This document shows positions 30,182 to 39,074 of a DNA stretch of 55,784 nt, in pieces. Positions within the stretch are counted from its first letter, which is position 1, and each line of letters starts with the position of its first letter. The notes below the pieces were generated by a model. That model saw only the letters and a program-made list of their open reading frames with translations, was not told the DNA's origin and ran no database searches. Made by a program: the position numbers and the translations under genes. This DNA is from Tabrizicola sp. (GTDB taxonomy: Bacteria > Pseudomonadota > Alphaproteobacteria > Rhodobacterales > Rhodobacteraceae): contig NZ_JAEULO010000028.1 of assembly GCF_016793705.1 (NCBI RefSeq), positions 1 through 55,784 on the forward strand. Direction: 5' to 3'.

Positions 30182-30340
30182 TCAGCTGGTCGGTTTCTCG
30201 ACGCAGGTGCCCGTGCCTTCGTCCCAGACCATGCCGGGCATGCAGCTGGCGGCGCTTTGATGGTCGCCCCGGCATTCCGCGGCGGCGAGGCTTGGCCACA
30301 GGGTCAGGGCCAGGACGGCAAGGGTAGAGAGGGTCTTCAT
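30182..30340 (-). CDS. Small secreted protein with Cys-x2-Gly-x-Val-Trp-Asp motif
   Basis: 52 aa. A signal peptide runs to AAA at about residue 21; the mature part of about 31 residues holds three Cys. The motif C33-x2-G-x-V-W-D-E-x-T-x-T-C46 has exactly the same spacing as in the protein encoded just upstream. GGAGGAG lies 6 bp before the ATG at 30340. It starts 16 bp after the TPR gene, so the two form an operon. Function unknown. Confidence 0.72.
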   Translation of the reverse strand: MKTLSTLAVLALTLWPSLAAAECRGDHQSAASCMPGMVWDEGTGTCVEKPTS

Positions 30341-30356
30341 GGTCTCCTCCGCTTGG

Positions 30357-30890
30357 TCAGAAGGTATAGGTCGCTCCGGTCTCGATGGCTGTCGACAGGG
30401 CCTGTTCGGCCCAGCTTCCTGCGCCGCCGTGCAGGCGGATCTGGGCCAGCTGCTCCCCGGCCAGGGCAAGCTCGTCCATCTGGACGAGAAGCTGGCCGTA
30501 GTAGCTGCGGGCGAGGTTGTTCGCGGGATCCAGCGCGATGGCGCGTTCGTAGGCCGCGATCCCTTCCTCCACACGGCCGGTCTGGCGCAAAAGGAAGCCG
30601 CGGTAGGTCAGCACCCGGCTGGTCTCGCCCTCGGTCATCGCGGAAAGAACCGCCATCGCCTCGTCGGGGCGCCCGGCATAGGCGAGTTCGCGCACCGCTC
30701 CGAAGCGCTGGTCGTCGTTCAGGCTCTGGTCCTCGGCCTTGACGCAGGTCTGGGTCTTCTCGTCCCAGATCGTGCCTGCCTCGCATTCGGTGGTGGTCGC
30801 GGTGGGCTTCGGGGGCTGGCTGTCATCGCTGCCGACGGCAAGCGCCATGCAGGGGGCCAGAGCCAAGGTTGCGGCAAGGATCATGCGCAT
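30357..30890 (-). CDS. Secreted TPR protein sharing the Cys/Trp-Asp motif
   Basis: 177 aa. Signal peptide ending near CMALA; the cysteine there is preceded by Pro, so a lipoprotein site is unlikely. Motif C36-x2-G-x-I-W-D-E-x-T-x-T-C49-V follows, then a TPR-like repeat region (about 93-126, ending AYERAIALDPANNLARSYYG) suited to protein-protein contact in the periplasm. The ATG at 30890 is preceded by GAAGGAAA; an earlier in-frame start at 30926 lacks a signal-like N-terminus. Confidence 0.78.
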   Translation of the reverse strand: MRMILAATLALAPCMALAVGSDDSQPPKPTATTTECEAGTIWDEKTQTCVKAEDQSLNDDQRFGAVRELAYAGRPDEAMAVLSAMTEGETSRVLTYRGFLLRQTGRVEEGIAAYERAIALDPANNLARSYYGQLLVQMDELALAGEQLAQIRLHGGAGSWAEQALSTAIETGATYTF

Positions 30891-30988
30891 CGGCGTTTCC
30901 TTCGGAAGTTTCCCGAAAAGTAGCACGATTGACGCAAGGGCAAGAACGGAAAACCCCGAAGGGCCCGTCCGGGCCGATCACGCTTCCG

Positions 30989-32293
30989 TTACGCGCCGAA
31001 AACCCGGGCGAAGATCGTGTCGACGTGCTTGGTATGGTAGCCGAGGTCGAACTTCTCCTCGATCTCCGCCGGGGTCAGCGCCGCGGTGACCTCGGGGTCG
31101 GCCAGCAGCTCGGTCTTGAAATCCGCGCCCTTCTCCCAGACCTTCATCGCGTTGCGCTGGACGAGGCGGTAGGCGTCCTCGCGGGAGACACCCGCCTGGG
31201 TCAGGGCCAGAAGCACGCGCTGGCTCATCACCAGGCCTTTGAACTTGTTCATGTTCTTCAGCATGTTCTCAGGGTACACCACCAGCTTCTCTACAACCCC
31301 CGCCAGCCGGTGCAGCGCGAAGTCCAGCGTGATCGTGGCATCGGGGCCGATCATCCGCTCCACGCTGGAATGGCTGATGTCGCGTTCATGCCAGAGCGCC
31401 ACGTTCTCCAGGGCCGGGACCACCGCCATCCGCACCAGCCGGGCAAGGCCGGTCAGGTTTTCGGTCAGCACCGGGTTGCGCTTGTGCGGCATCGCCGACG
31501 ATCCCTTCTGGCCGGGCGAGAAGAACTCCTCCGCCTCCAGCACCTCGGTCCGCTGCATGTGGCGGATCTCGATGGCGACATTCTCGATGCTGGAAGCAAT
31601 CACCCCCAGCGTCGCGAAAAACATCGCGTGGCGGTCGCGCGGGATCACCTGCGTCGAGATCGGCTCGGGCGTCAGGCCCAGCATCTTGCAGACATGCTCC
31701 TCGACCGCCGGATCGATGTTGGCGAAGGTGCCGACCGCGCCCGAGATCGCGCCGGTCGCCACCTCGGCCCGTGCCGCAACCAGCCGGGCGCGATTGCGCG
31801 CCATCTCGGCATGGAAGCGGGCGAAGGTCAGGCCCATGGTCGTAGGCTCGGCATGGATGCCGTGGCTGCGCCCGATGCGGAGCGTATCCTTGTGCTCGAA
31901 AGCCCGGGCCTTCAGCGCGGCAAGAACCCGGTCGAGACCCTTCAGCAGCAAGTCCGCCGCCCGGCAGAGCTGGATGTTCAGCGTGGTGTCCAGCACGTCC
32001 GAGGATGTCATCCCCTGATGCACGAAGCGGGCCTCCTCGGCGCCGATGTGCTCGGCGAGATGGGTCAGGAAGGCGATCACATCATGCTTCGTCACCGCTT
32101 CGATCTCGTCGATGCGGGCGACGTCGAAGGTCACGTCCTTCGCCCGCCAGATCGCCTCGGCATTCTCCTTGGGGATCACGCCAAGTGCCGCCTGGGCATC
32201 GCAGGCATGGGCCTCGATCTCGAACCAGATCTTGAAGCGGGTTTCCGGGGACCAGATCGCCACCATGTCGGGACGGGAATAGCGCGGGATCAT
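30989..32293 (-). CDS. purB: Adenylosuccinate lyase
   Basis: Purine biosynthesis: cleaves SAICAR and adenylosuccinate, releasing fumarate. 434 aa. The superfamily signature GSSAMPHKRNP contains the catalytic Ser. TSSDVLDT and GRSHGIHAEPTTMG carry the conserved Thr/Ser and His of the active site. The ATG at 32293 begins the family-typical MIPRYSRPDMVAIW; a longer in-frame reading is rejected. Divergent from the EEP gene. Confidence 0.97.
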   Translation of the reverse strand: MIPRYSRPDMVAIWSPETRFKIWFEIEAHACDAQAALGVIPKENAEAIWRAKDVTFDVARIDEIEAVTKHDVIAFLTHLAEHIGAEEARFVHQGMTSSDVLDTTLNIQLCRAADLLLKGLDRVLAALKARAFEHKDTLRIGRSHGIHAEPTTMGLTFARFHAEMARNRARLVAARAEVATGAISGAVGTFANIDPAVEEHVCKMLGLTPEPISTQVIPRDRHAMFFATLGVIASSIENVAIEIRHMQRTEVLEAEEFFSPGQKGSSAMPHKRNPVLTENLTGLARLVRMAVVPALENVALWHERDISHSSVERMIGPDATITLDFALHRLAGVVEKLVVYPENMLKNMNKFKGLVMSQRVLLALTQAGVSREDAYRLVQRNAMKVWEKGADFKTELLADPEVTAALTPAEIEEKFDLGYHTKHVDTIFARVFGA

Positions 32294-32495
32294 CGGGGCC
32301 TCCGGAAACGCGAAACGTGGCGACCCCTTACGCCGCAGGGGAAAGCGGCGCAACCCTTGCCCGTTGCCCGATTGCCGCGCGCCGCCAGCCATCGAACTGT
32401 TGCCAAAGGCGCAACGCATTTATGCCGTAGTGATTGTGCTAATGGGGACCGAAAGACCGAATGACCGTCGGCGCGTCCGGCGGAGGGGAATGCGG

Positions 32496-33392
32496 ATGGA
32501 AGACGAAGGCAGGATCTGGCAACAGCTGATCGGGGGTGCCCTTGGCCTTTCGATCCTGGCGCTGGCTGCGGGATACCTGGGATGGTTGCATCCGCTGGGC
32601 GATTCGCTGTCGGTCGGGCGCGGGCTGGCTGCCGCGGCAGTGCTGGTCCTTGCCGTGTTCGCCAGTTTTGCTGGCCTCAGGATGGCGGCCTTCGTTTCGA
32701 TGCTGCTTGCCATGCTGACGGGAGGGCAGGTGCTTCTGGCCTATACCTGGCCGGGACTGCCCGGCAGCTACACGCTTTACCAGAAGAACATGCTGTTCCG
32801 GAACGCCGAGCTTTCCGTGCTTGCCAAGGATATCCGCGATACGCACCCGACGATCGTGACGCTGCAAGAGGTCCTGCCCGAGAACCGCGCCTGGATGGAG
32901 ACGCTGACGGATATCCTTCCGCACCAGCTTCTCTGCCCCGGCGGCAGGGTCGGAGGCCCGGCGATCCTGACACAGCTGCCCGTGGTCAAGCGGACGGAAG
33001 TCTGCGGTCCCGGTCTTGCGGCGATGCAGGTGGTGGGTGGAACCGCCGACAATCCGGAACGGTTCTGGATCGTCTCGGTGCATCTGCATTGGCCCTGGCC
33101 CTATCAGCAGGCCGATCATGTGCAGCTCTTGCTGCCGATCCTGGACAAGTTTCAGGGTCCGGCGGTCATGGCGGGCGATTTCAACATGGTGCGCTGGGCG
33201 AACTCGGTGAAGCGGATGTCCGACATTCTGGGCGTCAAGGCGGCGGGCCCGATGACGGGCAGCTATGTCGGGTTGTCCGGGCTTTTGCCGCTGCCCATCG
33301 ACCATGTCTTCTCCACCCTTGGCGGCAGGGTCGCGCCGCGCCCGGCAGCCGGATCGGACCATCTGGGATTGCTGGCCGAGGTCGCGCTTTGA
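32496..33392 (+). CDS. Endonuclease/exonuclease/phosphatase (EEP) family membrane protein
   Basis: 298 aa. Three N-terminal TM helices precede an EEP domain probably on the periplasmic side. Active-site motifs are in order: NMLFRN (Asn), TLQEV (Glu), VHLHW, AGDFN (Asp, Asn), IDHVF and GSDHLGL (Asp-His). This is a phosphodiesterase-type centre; the substrate is unknown. Start choice: GGAGG at 32482-32486 sits 9 bp before the ATG at 32496 and only 3 bp before that at 32490. Confidence 0.85.
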   Translation: MEDEGRIWQQLIGGALGLSILALAAGYLGWLHPLGDSLSVGRGLAAAAVLVLAVFASFAGLRMAAFVSMLLAMLTGGQVLLAYTWPGLPGSYTLYQKNMLFRNAELSVLAKDIRDTHPTIVTLQEVLPENRAWMETLTDILPHQLLCPGGRVGGPAILTQLPVVKRTEVCGPGLAAMQVVGGTADNPERFWIVSVHLHWPWPYQQADHVQLLLPILDKFQGPAVMAGDFNMVRWANSVKRMSDILGVKAAGPMTGSYVGLSGLLPLPIDHVFSTLGGRVAPRPAAGSDHLGLLAEVAL

Positions 33393-33531
33393 CGGGTCGT
33401 CCCGGGCGGATCGGCCGCAGGCAGACGCGCCTCGCGCAAACGGGTGACGGAAGGTCGCCTTCGCGCAGACTTTCGCCCCGCCCGGCGGCATGATGCAACG
33501 CGGGTGAAGCGGCGGGCCGGAAGGGACGGGC

Positions 33532-34412
33532 ATGATCGTCAGGGAAAAGCCGGGGTTCTGGGACCTCCTGACCGCGCTGCGCGGGTCCATCGTGCCGCGC
33601 GTCATTGGGCCCGTTGCCCTGCTCTGCGGCGCGGCGCTCCTTATCGTTGCCTTCGACCGGCTGACCGGACTTGCACCGCATCTGGACGGCTCGGCCTTCG
33701 CGGTCTTCGGGATCGGGCTGTCGCTTTTCCTGGGCTTCGCAACAACGCGGCCTATGACCGCTGGTGGGAGGCGCGCAGGCTCTGGGGCGGGCTTTTGGCC
33801 GACATGCGCAGCCTTGCGCGCGAGGTCGAGGTCTTCCTGCCCGACCCGGTCCTGCGCAAGGAGGTGCTGCGCGCGGCGCTGGTCTTCCTGCATGCCCACC
33901 GGCTGAACCTGCGCGGCCTGTCACCCCGGTCGCCGGGGCAGGAGGCGGTGGGCGAGGCGGCCCATCCGCCGGATGCCGCGCTCGACCGGCTGAATGCGGT
34001 GCTGGCGACGGCGCATCACGCGCGCGTGCTGGACGGTTTCGGCGCGCGGGCGCTGTCGGCGCGTCTTGGAAGCATGGCGCTGCAACAGGCGGGCTGCGAG
34101 CGCATCGCGAACAGCCCCTTGCCCTTCGTCTATTCGCTGCTGATCTACCGCACGACCTATCTCTATTGCCTGCTGCTGCCCCTGGCGCTGATCGGCACGA
34201 CCGGCTGGATGACGCCGGTCTTCGTGGCGGTGGTGGCCTACATGTTCCTCGGCCTCGCCGAAGTGACCGAGGAACTGAGCCATCCCTTCGCCACCAGCCT
34301 GAACGGAATCGCGCTGGACGCGATCTGCCGCGCCGCCGAGATCAGCCTGGCGCCGCATCTGGGCGAGGCGCCGCCGCTGCCCCTGCAACCAGAGCACCAC
34401 TACCTGAGCTGA
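33532..34412 (+). pseudogene. Bestrophin-family (YneE/UPF0187) channel gene interrupted by a 1-bp frameshift
   Basis: Bestrophin-like proteins are pentameric anion or cation channels. The first frame reads MIVREKPGFWDLLTALRGS... to LFLGF at 33736-33738, then leaves the family sequence. The second frame (from 33741) continues with NNAAYDRWWEARRLWGG to a stop at 34412 and ends PLQPEHHYL, as expected. Family sequence here is GFRNNAAYDRWWEAR, so one base, most simply a C after 33738 (TTC|CGC), is missing. With it, one 293-aa ORF of normal length results. This could be a real inactivation or an assembly error. GGAAGGGA precedes the ATG. Confidence 0.85.
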
Positions 34413-34493
34413 CCCGCCCTCCGGTGCCAGGCGGCTTGCCAGCGATGTGCGGTTCGGGAAATATCGCTGCACAGGCTTGAGAGAGACGGCGCC

Positions 34494-34859
34494 ATGACCT
34501 CATTGAAGCTGCGCATCCTGTTCGACGGGGCGATGGTCGGTCCGGGCAAGGCCGAGCTTCTGGACCGCATCGCCGCGACCGGGTCGATCGCGGCGGCGGG
34601 CCGGCAGATGGAGATGAGCTACAAGCGCGCCTGGACGCTGGTCGAGGAGATGAACGCGGCCTTCGCTGTGCCGCTGGTCGCCAGTGCGCGCGGCGGGCAG
34701 GGCGGCGGCGGTGCGCGGCTGACCGAGACCGGTGCCGAGGTGCTGCGGCTCTATCGCGAGGTGCTTGCCCGGGCCGAAGCGGCGGCGGCGGTGCCGATTG
34801 CCGAACTGGAGGCGATGCTGCGTCGGCAAGGGGCAAGCGAACGGTCTGACGGAAAATAA
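34494..34859 (+). CDS. One-domain ModE-like winged-helix regulator
   Basis: 121 aa, N-terminal DNA-binding domain only: GPGKAELLDRIAATGSIAAAGRQMEMSYKRAW is the ModE/LysR-like wHTH (about 16-47), followed by VEEMNAAF and a Gly-rich wing (GGQGGGGARLTETG). The molybdate-binding Mop/TOBE repeats of full ModE are missing, so molybdate would have to be sensed otherwise, for instance by ModC. It lies 62 bp upstream of modA and probably controls modABC. Confidence 0.85.
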   Translation: MTSLKLRILFDGAMVGPGKAELLDRIAATGSIAAAGRQMEMSYKRAWTLVEEMNAAFAVPLVASARGGQGGGGARLTETGAEVLRLYREVLARAEAAAAVPIAELEAMLRRQGASERSDGK

Positions 34860-34884
34860 CGCTTGCGCCGTCCTCCGGCCTGCT

Positions 34885-34908
34885 TGATATGTTCTGCGGG
34901 ATATATCG
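34885..34908. promoter_or_regulatory. Candidate ModE box before modA
   Basis: TGATATGT (34885-34892), 8-bp spacer, ATATATCG (34901-34908). The right half is CGATATAT on the other strand and the left half matches it at 6 of 8 positions. The E. coli modA operator, as I recall it, has CGTTATAT-N8-ACATAACG, the same geometry. The site ends 13 bp before the modA ATG, where binding would block translation start or promoter clearance. Confidence 0.5.
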
Positions 34909-34921
34909 ATTGGAGGATCAA

Positions 34922-35680
34922 ATGACCCGCCGCCTGGCCTTTGCCTCGGTTCTTGCCGCCACCCTTGCTACCCCTGCGCTGGCGGAGGAGGTGGTCGTCT
35001 TCGCCGCCGCCTCGCTGAAGGACGCCCTCGATGCCGTCGCCGCCGATTTCCAGGCGGAAACCGGGAACACCGTCACGATCAGCTATGCGGGATCGAACGC
35101 GCTCGCCAAGCAGATCATCGAGGGTGCGCCCGCCGACATCTTCATCTCGGCCGCCGTGAACTGGATGGACGAGGTCGAGAAGGCCGGTCTGGTCGTCCCC
35201 GACACCCGCGAGGACCTTCTGGGTAACACTCTGGTGCTGGTCGCGCATGGCAAGGACGTCGCCCCGGTCGAGATTGGCGAGGGCTTCGACCTCAAGGCGC
35301 TGCTCGGCGATGGCAAGCTGTCGATGGCGATGGTCGATTCGGTTCCCGCCGGGCAATACGGCAAGGAAACGCTGGAGAAACTGGGCCTGTGGTCGGCGGT
35401 CGAGGGCTCGGTCGCGCAGTCCGAGAACGTGCGCGCCGCCCTTGCGCTGGTCTCGACCGGCGAGGCGCCCTACGGCATCGTCTACGCCTCGGATGCCGTC
35501 GCGGACGAGAACGTGACCGTGGTCGGCACCTTCCCGAACGACAGCCACAAGGCCATCGTCTACCCCGCCGCCCTGCTGACCGGCGCGGCGGATGCGGCCG
35601 ACAAGGCCTTCTTCGAGGCATTGTCGTCGGACGCGGCTGATGCCAAATTCACCGCACAGGGCTTTGCCATCCTGAACTGA
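34922..35680 (+). CDS. modA: Molybdate ABC transporter periplasmic binding protein ModA
   Basis: Binds molybdate or tungstate. 252 aa with a signal peptide ending ALA|EE. Family landmarks are VFAAASLKDALDAVAADF, YAGSNALAKQI, GAPADIFISAA, DSVPAGQYGKE and SEN-VRAALALVSTGEAPYGIVY. The ATG at 34922 follows GGAGG at 5-6 bp; an in-frame ATG at 34889 is rejected because it puts residues before the signal peptide. Confidence 0.96.
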   Translation: MTRRLAFASVLAATLATPALAEEVVVFAAASLKDALDAVAADFQAETGNTVTISYAGSNALAKQIIEGAPADIFISAAVNWMDEVEKAGLVVPDTREDLLGNTLVLVAHGKDVAPVEIGEGFDLKALLGDGKLSMAMVDSVPAGQYGKETLEKLGLWSAVEGSVAQSENVRAALALVSTGEAPYGIVYASDAVADENVTVVGTFPNDSHKAIVYPAALLTGAADAADKAFFEALSSDAADAKFTAQGFAILN

Positions 35681-35702
35681 GGCAGCCCGGAAACGGGTTG
35701 CG

Positions 35703-36401
35703 ATGTTCGAAGCCCTGTCAGCCGAGGAATGGCGCGCGGTGACATTGTCGCTGCGCGTCTCTGCCGTGGCGACGGCTCTGAGCCTGCCCCTCGGCATCTT
35801 CGTCGCCTATGCGCTGGCCCGCTGGCAGTTTCGTGGGCGCCAGCTTCTGAACGGGCTGGTGCACCTGCCGCTGATCCTGCCGCCGGTGGTGACGGGCTAC
35901 CTTCTGCTCATCACCTTCGGGCGGAAGGGCTATGTCGGGCAATTCCTTGACCAGTGGTTCGGCATTGTCCTTGCCTTCCGCTGGACCGGGGCGGCGCTGG
36001 CAGCGGCGGTCATGGCCTTTCCGCTGATGGTGCGCGCGATCCGGCTGACGGTCGAGGCGGTGGACCCGAAGCTGGAGGAGGCCGCCAGCACTTTGGGCGC
36101 GCCCCGGCTCTGGGTCTTTGCGACCGTCACGCTTCCGCTGGTCCTGCCCGGCATCGTCGCCGGGGCGATCCTCGCCTTTGCCAAGGCGATGGGCGAGTTC
36201 GGCGCGACGATCACCTTCGTCTCCAACATCCCCGGCCAGACCCAGACCCTGCCATCGGCGATCTACGCCCATCTGCAAGTGCCGGGGGGCGACGACCAGG
36301 CCTTCCGGCTGGTGCTGGTCGCCATCGTCATCGCCATGGCGGCGCTCTTGCTGTCGGAATGGGTCAGCCGGGCGGTGGCGCGCAGGATATCCGGGCAATG
36401 A
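35703..36401 (+). CDS. modB: Molybdate ABC transporter permease ModB
   Basis: Inner-membrane permease, 232 aa, about five TM helices. Binding-protein-dependent transport EAA loop: EAASTLGAPRLWVFATVTLPLVLPG; FAKAMGEFGATITF follows, as in ModB. 22 bp after modA; the stop overlaps the modC start by 4 bp. Confidence 0.96.
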   Translation: MFEALSAEEWRAVTLSLRVSAVATALSLPLGIFVAYALARWQFRGRQLLNGLVHLPLILPPVVTGYLLLITFGRKGYVGQFLDQWFGIVLAFRWTGAALAAAVMAFPLMVRAIRLTVEAVDPKLEEAASTLGAPRLWVFATVTLPLVLPGIVAGAILAFAKAMGEFGATITFVSNIPGQTQTLPSAIYAHLQVPGGDDQAFRLVLVAIVIAMAALLLSEWVSRAVARRISGQ

Positions 36402-37486
36402 CGCTGTCGGTCGCCCTGCATCACCGCTTCGCCGAGTTCACTCTGGACGCGGAGTTCGAGGCGCCCGGCGGTGTAACCGCGCTTTTCGGCCGGTCCGGGT
36501 CGGGCAAGTCGACGGTGGCCAATGCGGTGGCGGGCCTGTTGCGGCCCGACCGGGGACGGATCACCCTGGACGGGACGGTGCTTCTGGACACCGACGCGGG
36601 CCGGATGCTGCCGCCGCACCGCCGCCGGATGGGCTATGTGTTCCAGGACGGGCGGCTCTTTCCGCATCTGACCGTGCGGCAGAACCTGCTTTACGGACGC
36701 TGGTTCGCGCCGAAGGGGCAGGGGGCCGAGATGGGCCGCATCGTCGACCTGCTGGGCATCGCGCCGCTTCTCGACCGCAATCCCGGCAGCCTGTCGGGGG
36801 GCGAGAAGCAGCGGGTCGCCATCGGACGGGCGATCCTGTCGAACCCCCGGCTCCTGCTTATGGACGAGCCGCTCGCTGCACTGGACGAGGCGCGGAAGGC
36901 GGAAATCCTGCCCTATCTGGAGCGTCTGCGCGACGAGCTGCGCCTGCCGATCCTCTATATCAGCCATTCCGTCGCAGAGGTGGCGCGGCTCGCCACAACC
37001 GTCGTCCTGCTGGAGGCGGGCCGCGTCGTCGCCTCGGGGTCCGCGGCCGAACTGCTGGCCGATCCGGCCATCGCCCCGACGATGGGCTTGCGCGAGGCCG
37101 GGTCGATGATCATCGCCCGCGTCGCGGCGCAGGAGGAGGACGGGCTGACCCGGCTTGAAACCGGGGGCGGTCCGGTGTTCCTGCCCGATGTCGGGGCCAG
37201 TCCCGGGGCCATGCTGCGGCTGCGCATCCTGGCGCAGGACGTGATGCTGGCGACCGAACGCCCGCTTGGTATCTCGGCCCTGAACGTGCTGTCGGCCACG
37301 GTCGAGGATATCCGGCTGGGCGATGGGCCCGGCGCAATGGTGCGGCTGCGGCTGGGCGACGAGCACCTGCTGGCGCGCGTCACCCGCCGCTCGGTCCGGT
37401 CGCTGGACCTGCGGCCCGGCGCGAAGGTCTTCGCCGTGCTGAAGACCGTCTCGGTCGGACGCGAGAACGTGGGCACGGCCTCCTGA
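36398..37486 (+). CDS. modC: Molybdate ABC transporter ATP-binding protein ModC
   Basis: 362 aa. ABC domain with Walker A GRSGSGKST at about 29-37, Q-loop YVFQDGRLFPHLTV, signature LSGGEKQR and Walker B LLLMDEPL. A C-terminal Mop/TOBE domain (about 297-360, SALNVLSATVEDI...) can bind molybdate and give feedback inhibition. Translation start is the ATG of the ATGA overlap with modB. Confidence 0.96.
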   Translation: MTLSVALHHRFAEFTLDAEFEAPGGVTALFGRSGSGKSTVANAVAGLLRPDRGRITLDGTVLLDTDAGRMLPPHRRRMGYVFQDGRLFPHLTVRQNLLYGRWFAPKGQGAEMGRIVDLLGIAPLLDRNPGSLSGGEKQRVAIGRAILSNPRLLLMDEPLAALDEARKAEILPYLERLRDELRLPILYISHSVAEVARLATTVVLLEAGRVVASGSAAELLADPAIAPTMGLREAGSMIIARVAAQEEDGLTRLETGGGPVFLPDVGASPGAMLRLRILAQDVMLATERPLGISALNVLSATVEDIRLGDGPGAMVRLRLGDEHLLARVTRRSVRSLDLRPGAKVFAVLKTVSVGRENVGTAS

Positions 37487-37599
37487 CCCCCAGCCGTGTC
37501 GGAAACATCGTGCAGGGATGCGCAACCGCCCTAGCGGTCCCCCGTCTTTACCGTTAGTTTTTCCCGGACATATCGGAAGCGATCGCCAAGGAGCCCGCC

Positions 37600-39030
37600 A
37601 TGATCCCCGCCAACATGCTGAAATTCTACATAGACGGCCAATGGGTCGACCCGATCTCGACCGCGCGGATCGGCGTCGAGAACCCCGCAACCGAGGAGAT
37701 CGTCTGCGAGGTCGCCATGGGCAATGAAAAGGACGCGGACCGCGCGATCCTTGCCGCCCGCGCCGCCTTCGACGGCTGGACCTACACCCCGGTCAAGGAC
37801 CGCATCGCGCTGGTGAAGCGCATCCTCGACATCTACAACGACCGCTACGAAGATTTCGCCCAGGTCATGTCCACCGAGATGGGCGCCCCGATCACCTGGG
37901 CGCGCAATGCCCAGGCCTGGGCGGGGCAGGTCCATATCGAGGCGACGATCAAGGCCGCCGAGGAGATGGTCTGGGAATACAACCGCGGCTCGACCCGGAT
38001 CGTCTACGAAGGGATCGGCGTCTGTTCGCTGATCACCCCGTGGAACTGGCCGATGAACCAGATCGCCTGCAAGGTGGCGCCTGCGCTGGTCGCGGGCTGC
38101 ACCATGGTGCTGAAACCGTCGGAAATCGCGCCGCTGTCGGGCGTACTCTTCGCGCAGGTTCTGCATGATGCGGGCGTGCCGAAAGGGGTTTTCAATCTGG
38201 TCAACGGTTCCGGCCCCGAGGTCGGCGCGCGGATGTCCTCGCACCCCGAGGTGGACATGGTCAGCTTCACCGGCTCGACCCGCGCCGGGACGGCCATCGC
38301 CGCCGCCGCCGCGCCGACAGTCAAGCGCGTGGCGCAGGAGCTGGGCGGCAAGAGCCCGAACATCATCCTGCCCTCCGCCGACATCGCCGAGGCGGTGGCG
38401 GCAGGTGTCAACGCGGTGATGTCGAACACCGGCCAGTCCTGCGACGCCCCGACCCGGATGCTGGTGCCGCGCGCCGCCCAAGCCGAGGCGCTGAAGGTCG
38501 CCAAGGACACAGCCGATGCGATCAAGGTCGGCGATCCGCGCGACGAGGAGACGGTCCTCGGACCGCTGGTCTCGAAGCTGCAATTCGACAAGGTCCAGCG
38601 CCTGATCCAGGCCGGGATCGACGAGGGCGCCACCCTTGTCACCGGCGGGGTAGGGCGCCCGGCCGATCTCAACCGCGGCTGGTTCGTCCGGCCCACCGTC
38701 TTCGGCGACGTGGTCAATGCGATGACCATCTCGAAGGAGGAAATCTTCGGCCCGGTGCTGGCGATCCAGCCCTATGACAGCATCGAGGACGCAATCCAGC
38801 AGGCCAACGACACCGTCTACGGCCTTGCCGCCTATATCGCCGGGCCGGTGGAGGATGCGAAACCCGTGGCCCGCCGCTTGCGTGCCGGGACGGTGAACCT
38901 GAACTATCCGGACTGGGACACCTCCGCCCCGTTCGGCGGCTACAAGCAGTCCGGCAACGGGCGCGAATATGCCGACTGGGGCATCCACGACTTCTGCGAG
39001 GTCAAGGGCATCCTCGGCTACGGCGACTGA
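37600..39030 (+). CDS. Aldehyde dehydrogenase family protein
   Basis: NAD(P)-dependent oxidation of an aldehyde to its acid. 476 aa. Catalytic Cys281 (TGQSCDAP), Glu247 (AQELGGKSP) and Asn149 (PWNWP) are all present, with the FTGSTRAG dinucleotide loop. AAGGAG stands 7 bp before the ATG. Convergent with the GntR gene and near the ABC transporter and racemase-like genes, so it may act on a breakdown product of the transported compound (inference). The substrate is not predictable. Confidence 0.93.
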   Translation: MIPANMLKFYIDGQWVDPISTARIGVENPATEEIVCEVAMGNEKDADRAILAARAAFDGWTYTPVKDRIALVKRILDIYNDRYEDFAQVMSTEMGAPITWARNAQAWAGQVHIEATIKAAEEMVWEYNRGSTRIVYEGIGVCSLITPWNWPMNQIACKVAPALVAGCTMVLKPSEIAPLSGVLFAQVLHDAGVPKGVFNLVNGSGPEVGARMSSHPEVDMVSFTGSTRAGTAIAAAAAPTVKRVAQELGGKSPNIILPSADIAEAVAAGVNAVMSNTGQSCDAPTRMLVPRAAQAEALKVAKDTADAIKVGDPRDEETVLGPLVSKLQFDKVQRLIQAGIDEGATLVTGGVGRPADLNRGWFVRPTVFGDVVNAMTISKEEIFGPVLAIQPYDSIEDAIQQANDTVYGLAAYIAGPVEDAKPVARRLRAGTVNLNYPDWDTSAPFGGYKQSGNGREYADWGIHDFCEVKGILGYGD

Positions 39031-39074
39031 GACCCGCGCGCCCCGGTGCCGCAAATGGCTGCCGGGGCCGCCTT

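Noticed and set aside
30961-30979. GGCCCG/CGGGCC repeat after purB
   Set aside because: The loop would be only 2 nt, so it cannot form a stable hairpin as aligned.
37526-37539. ACCGC/GCGGT hairpin after modC
   Set aside because: Only 5 bp of stem with a 4-nt loop and no direct T-tract; too weak to call a terminator.
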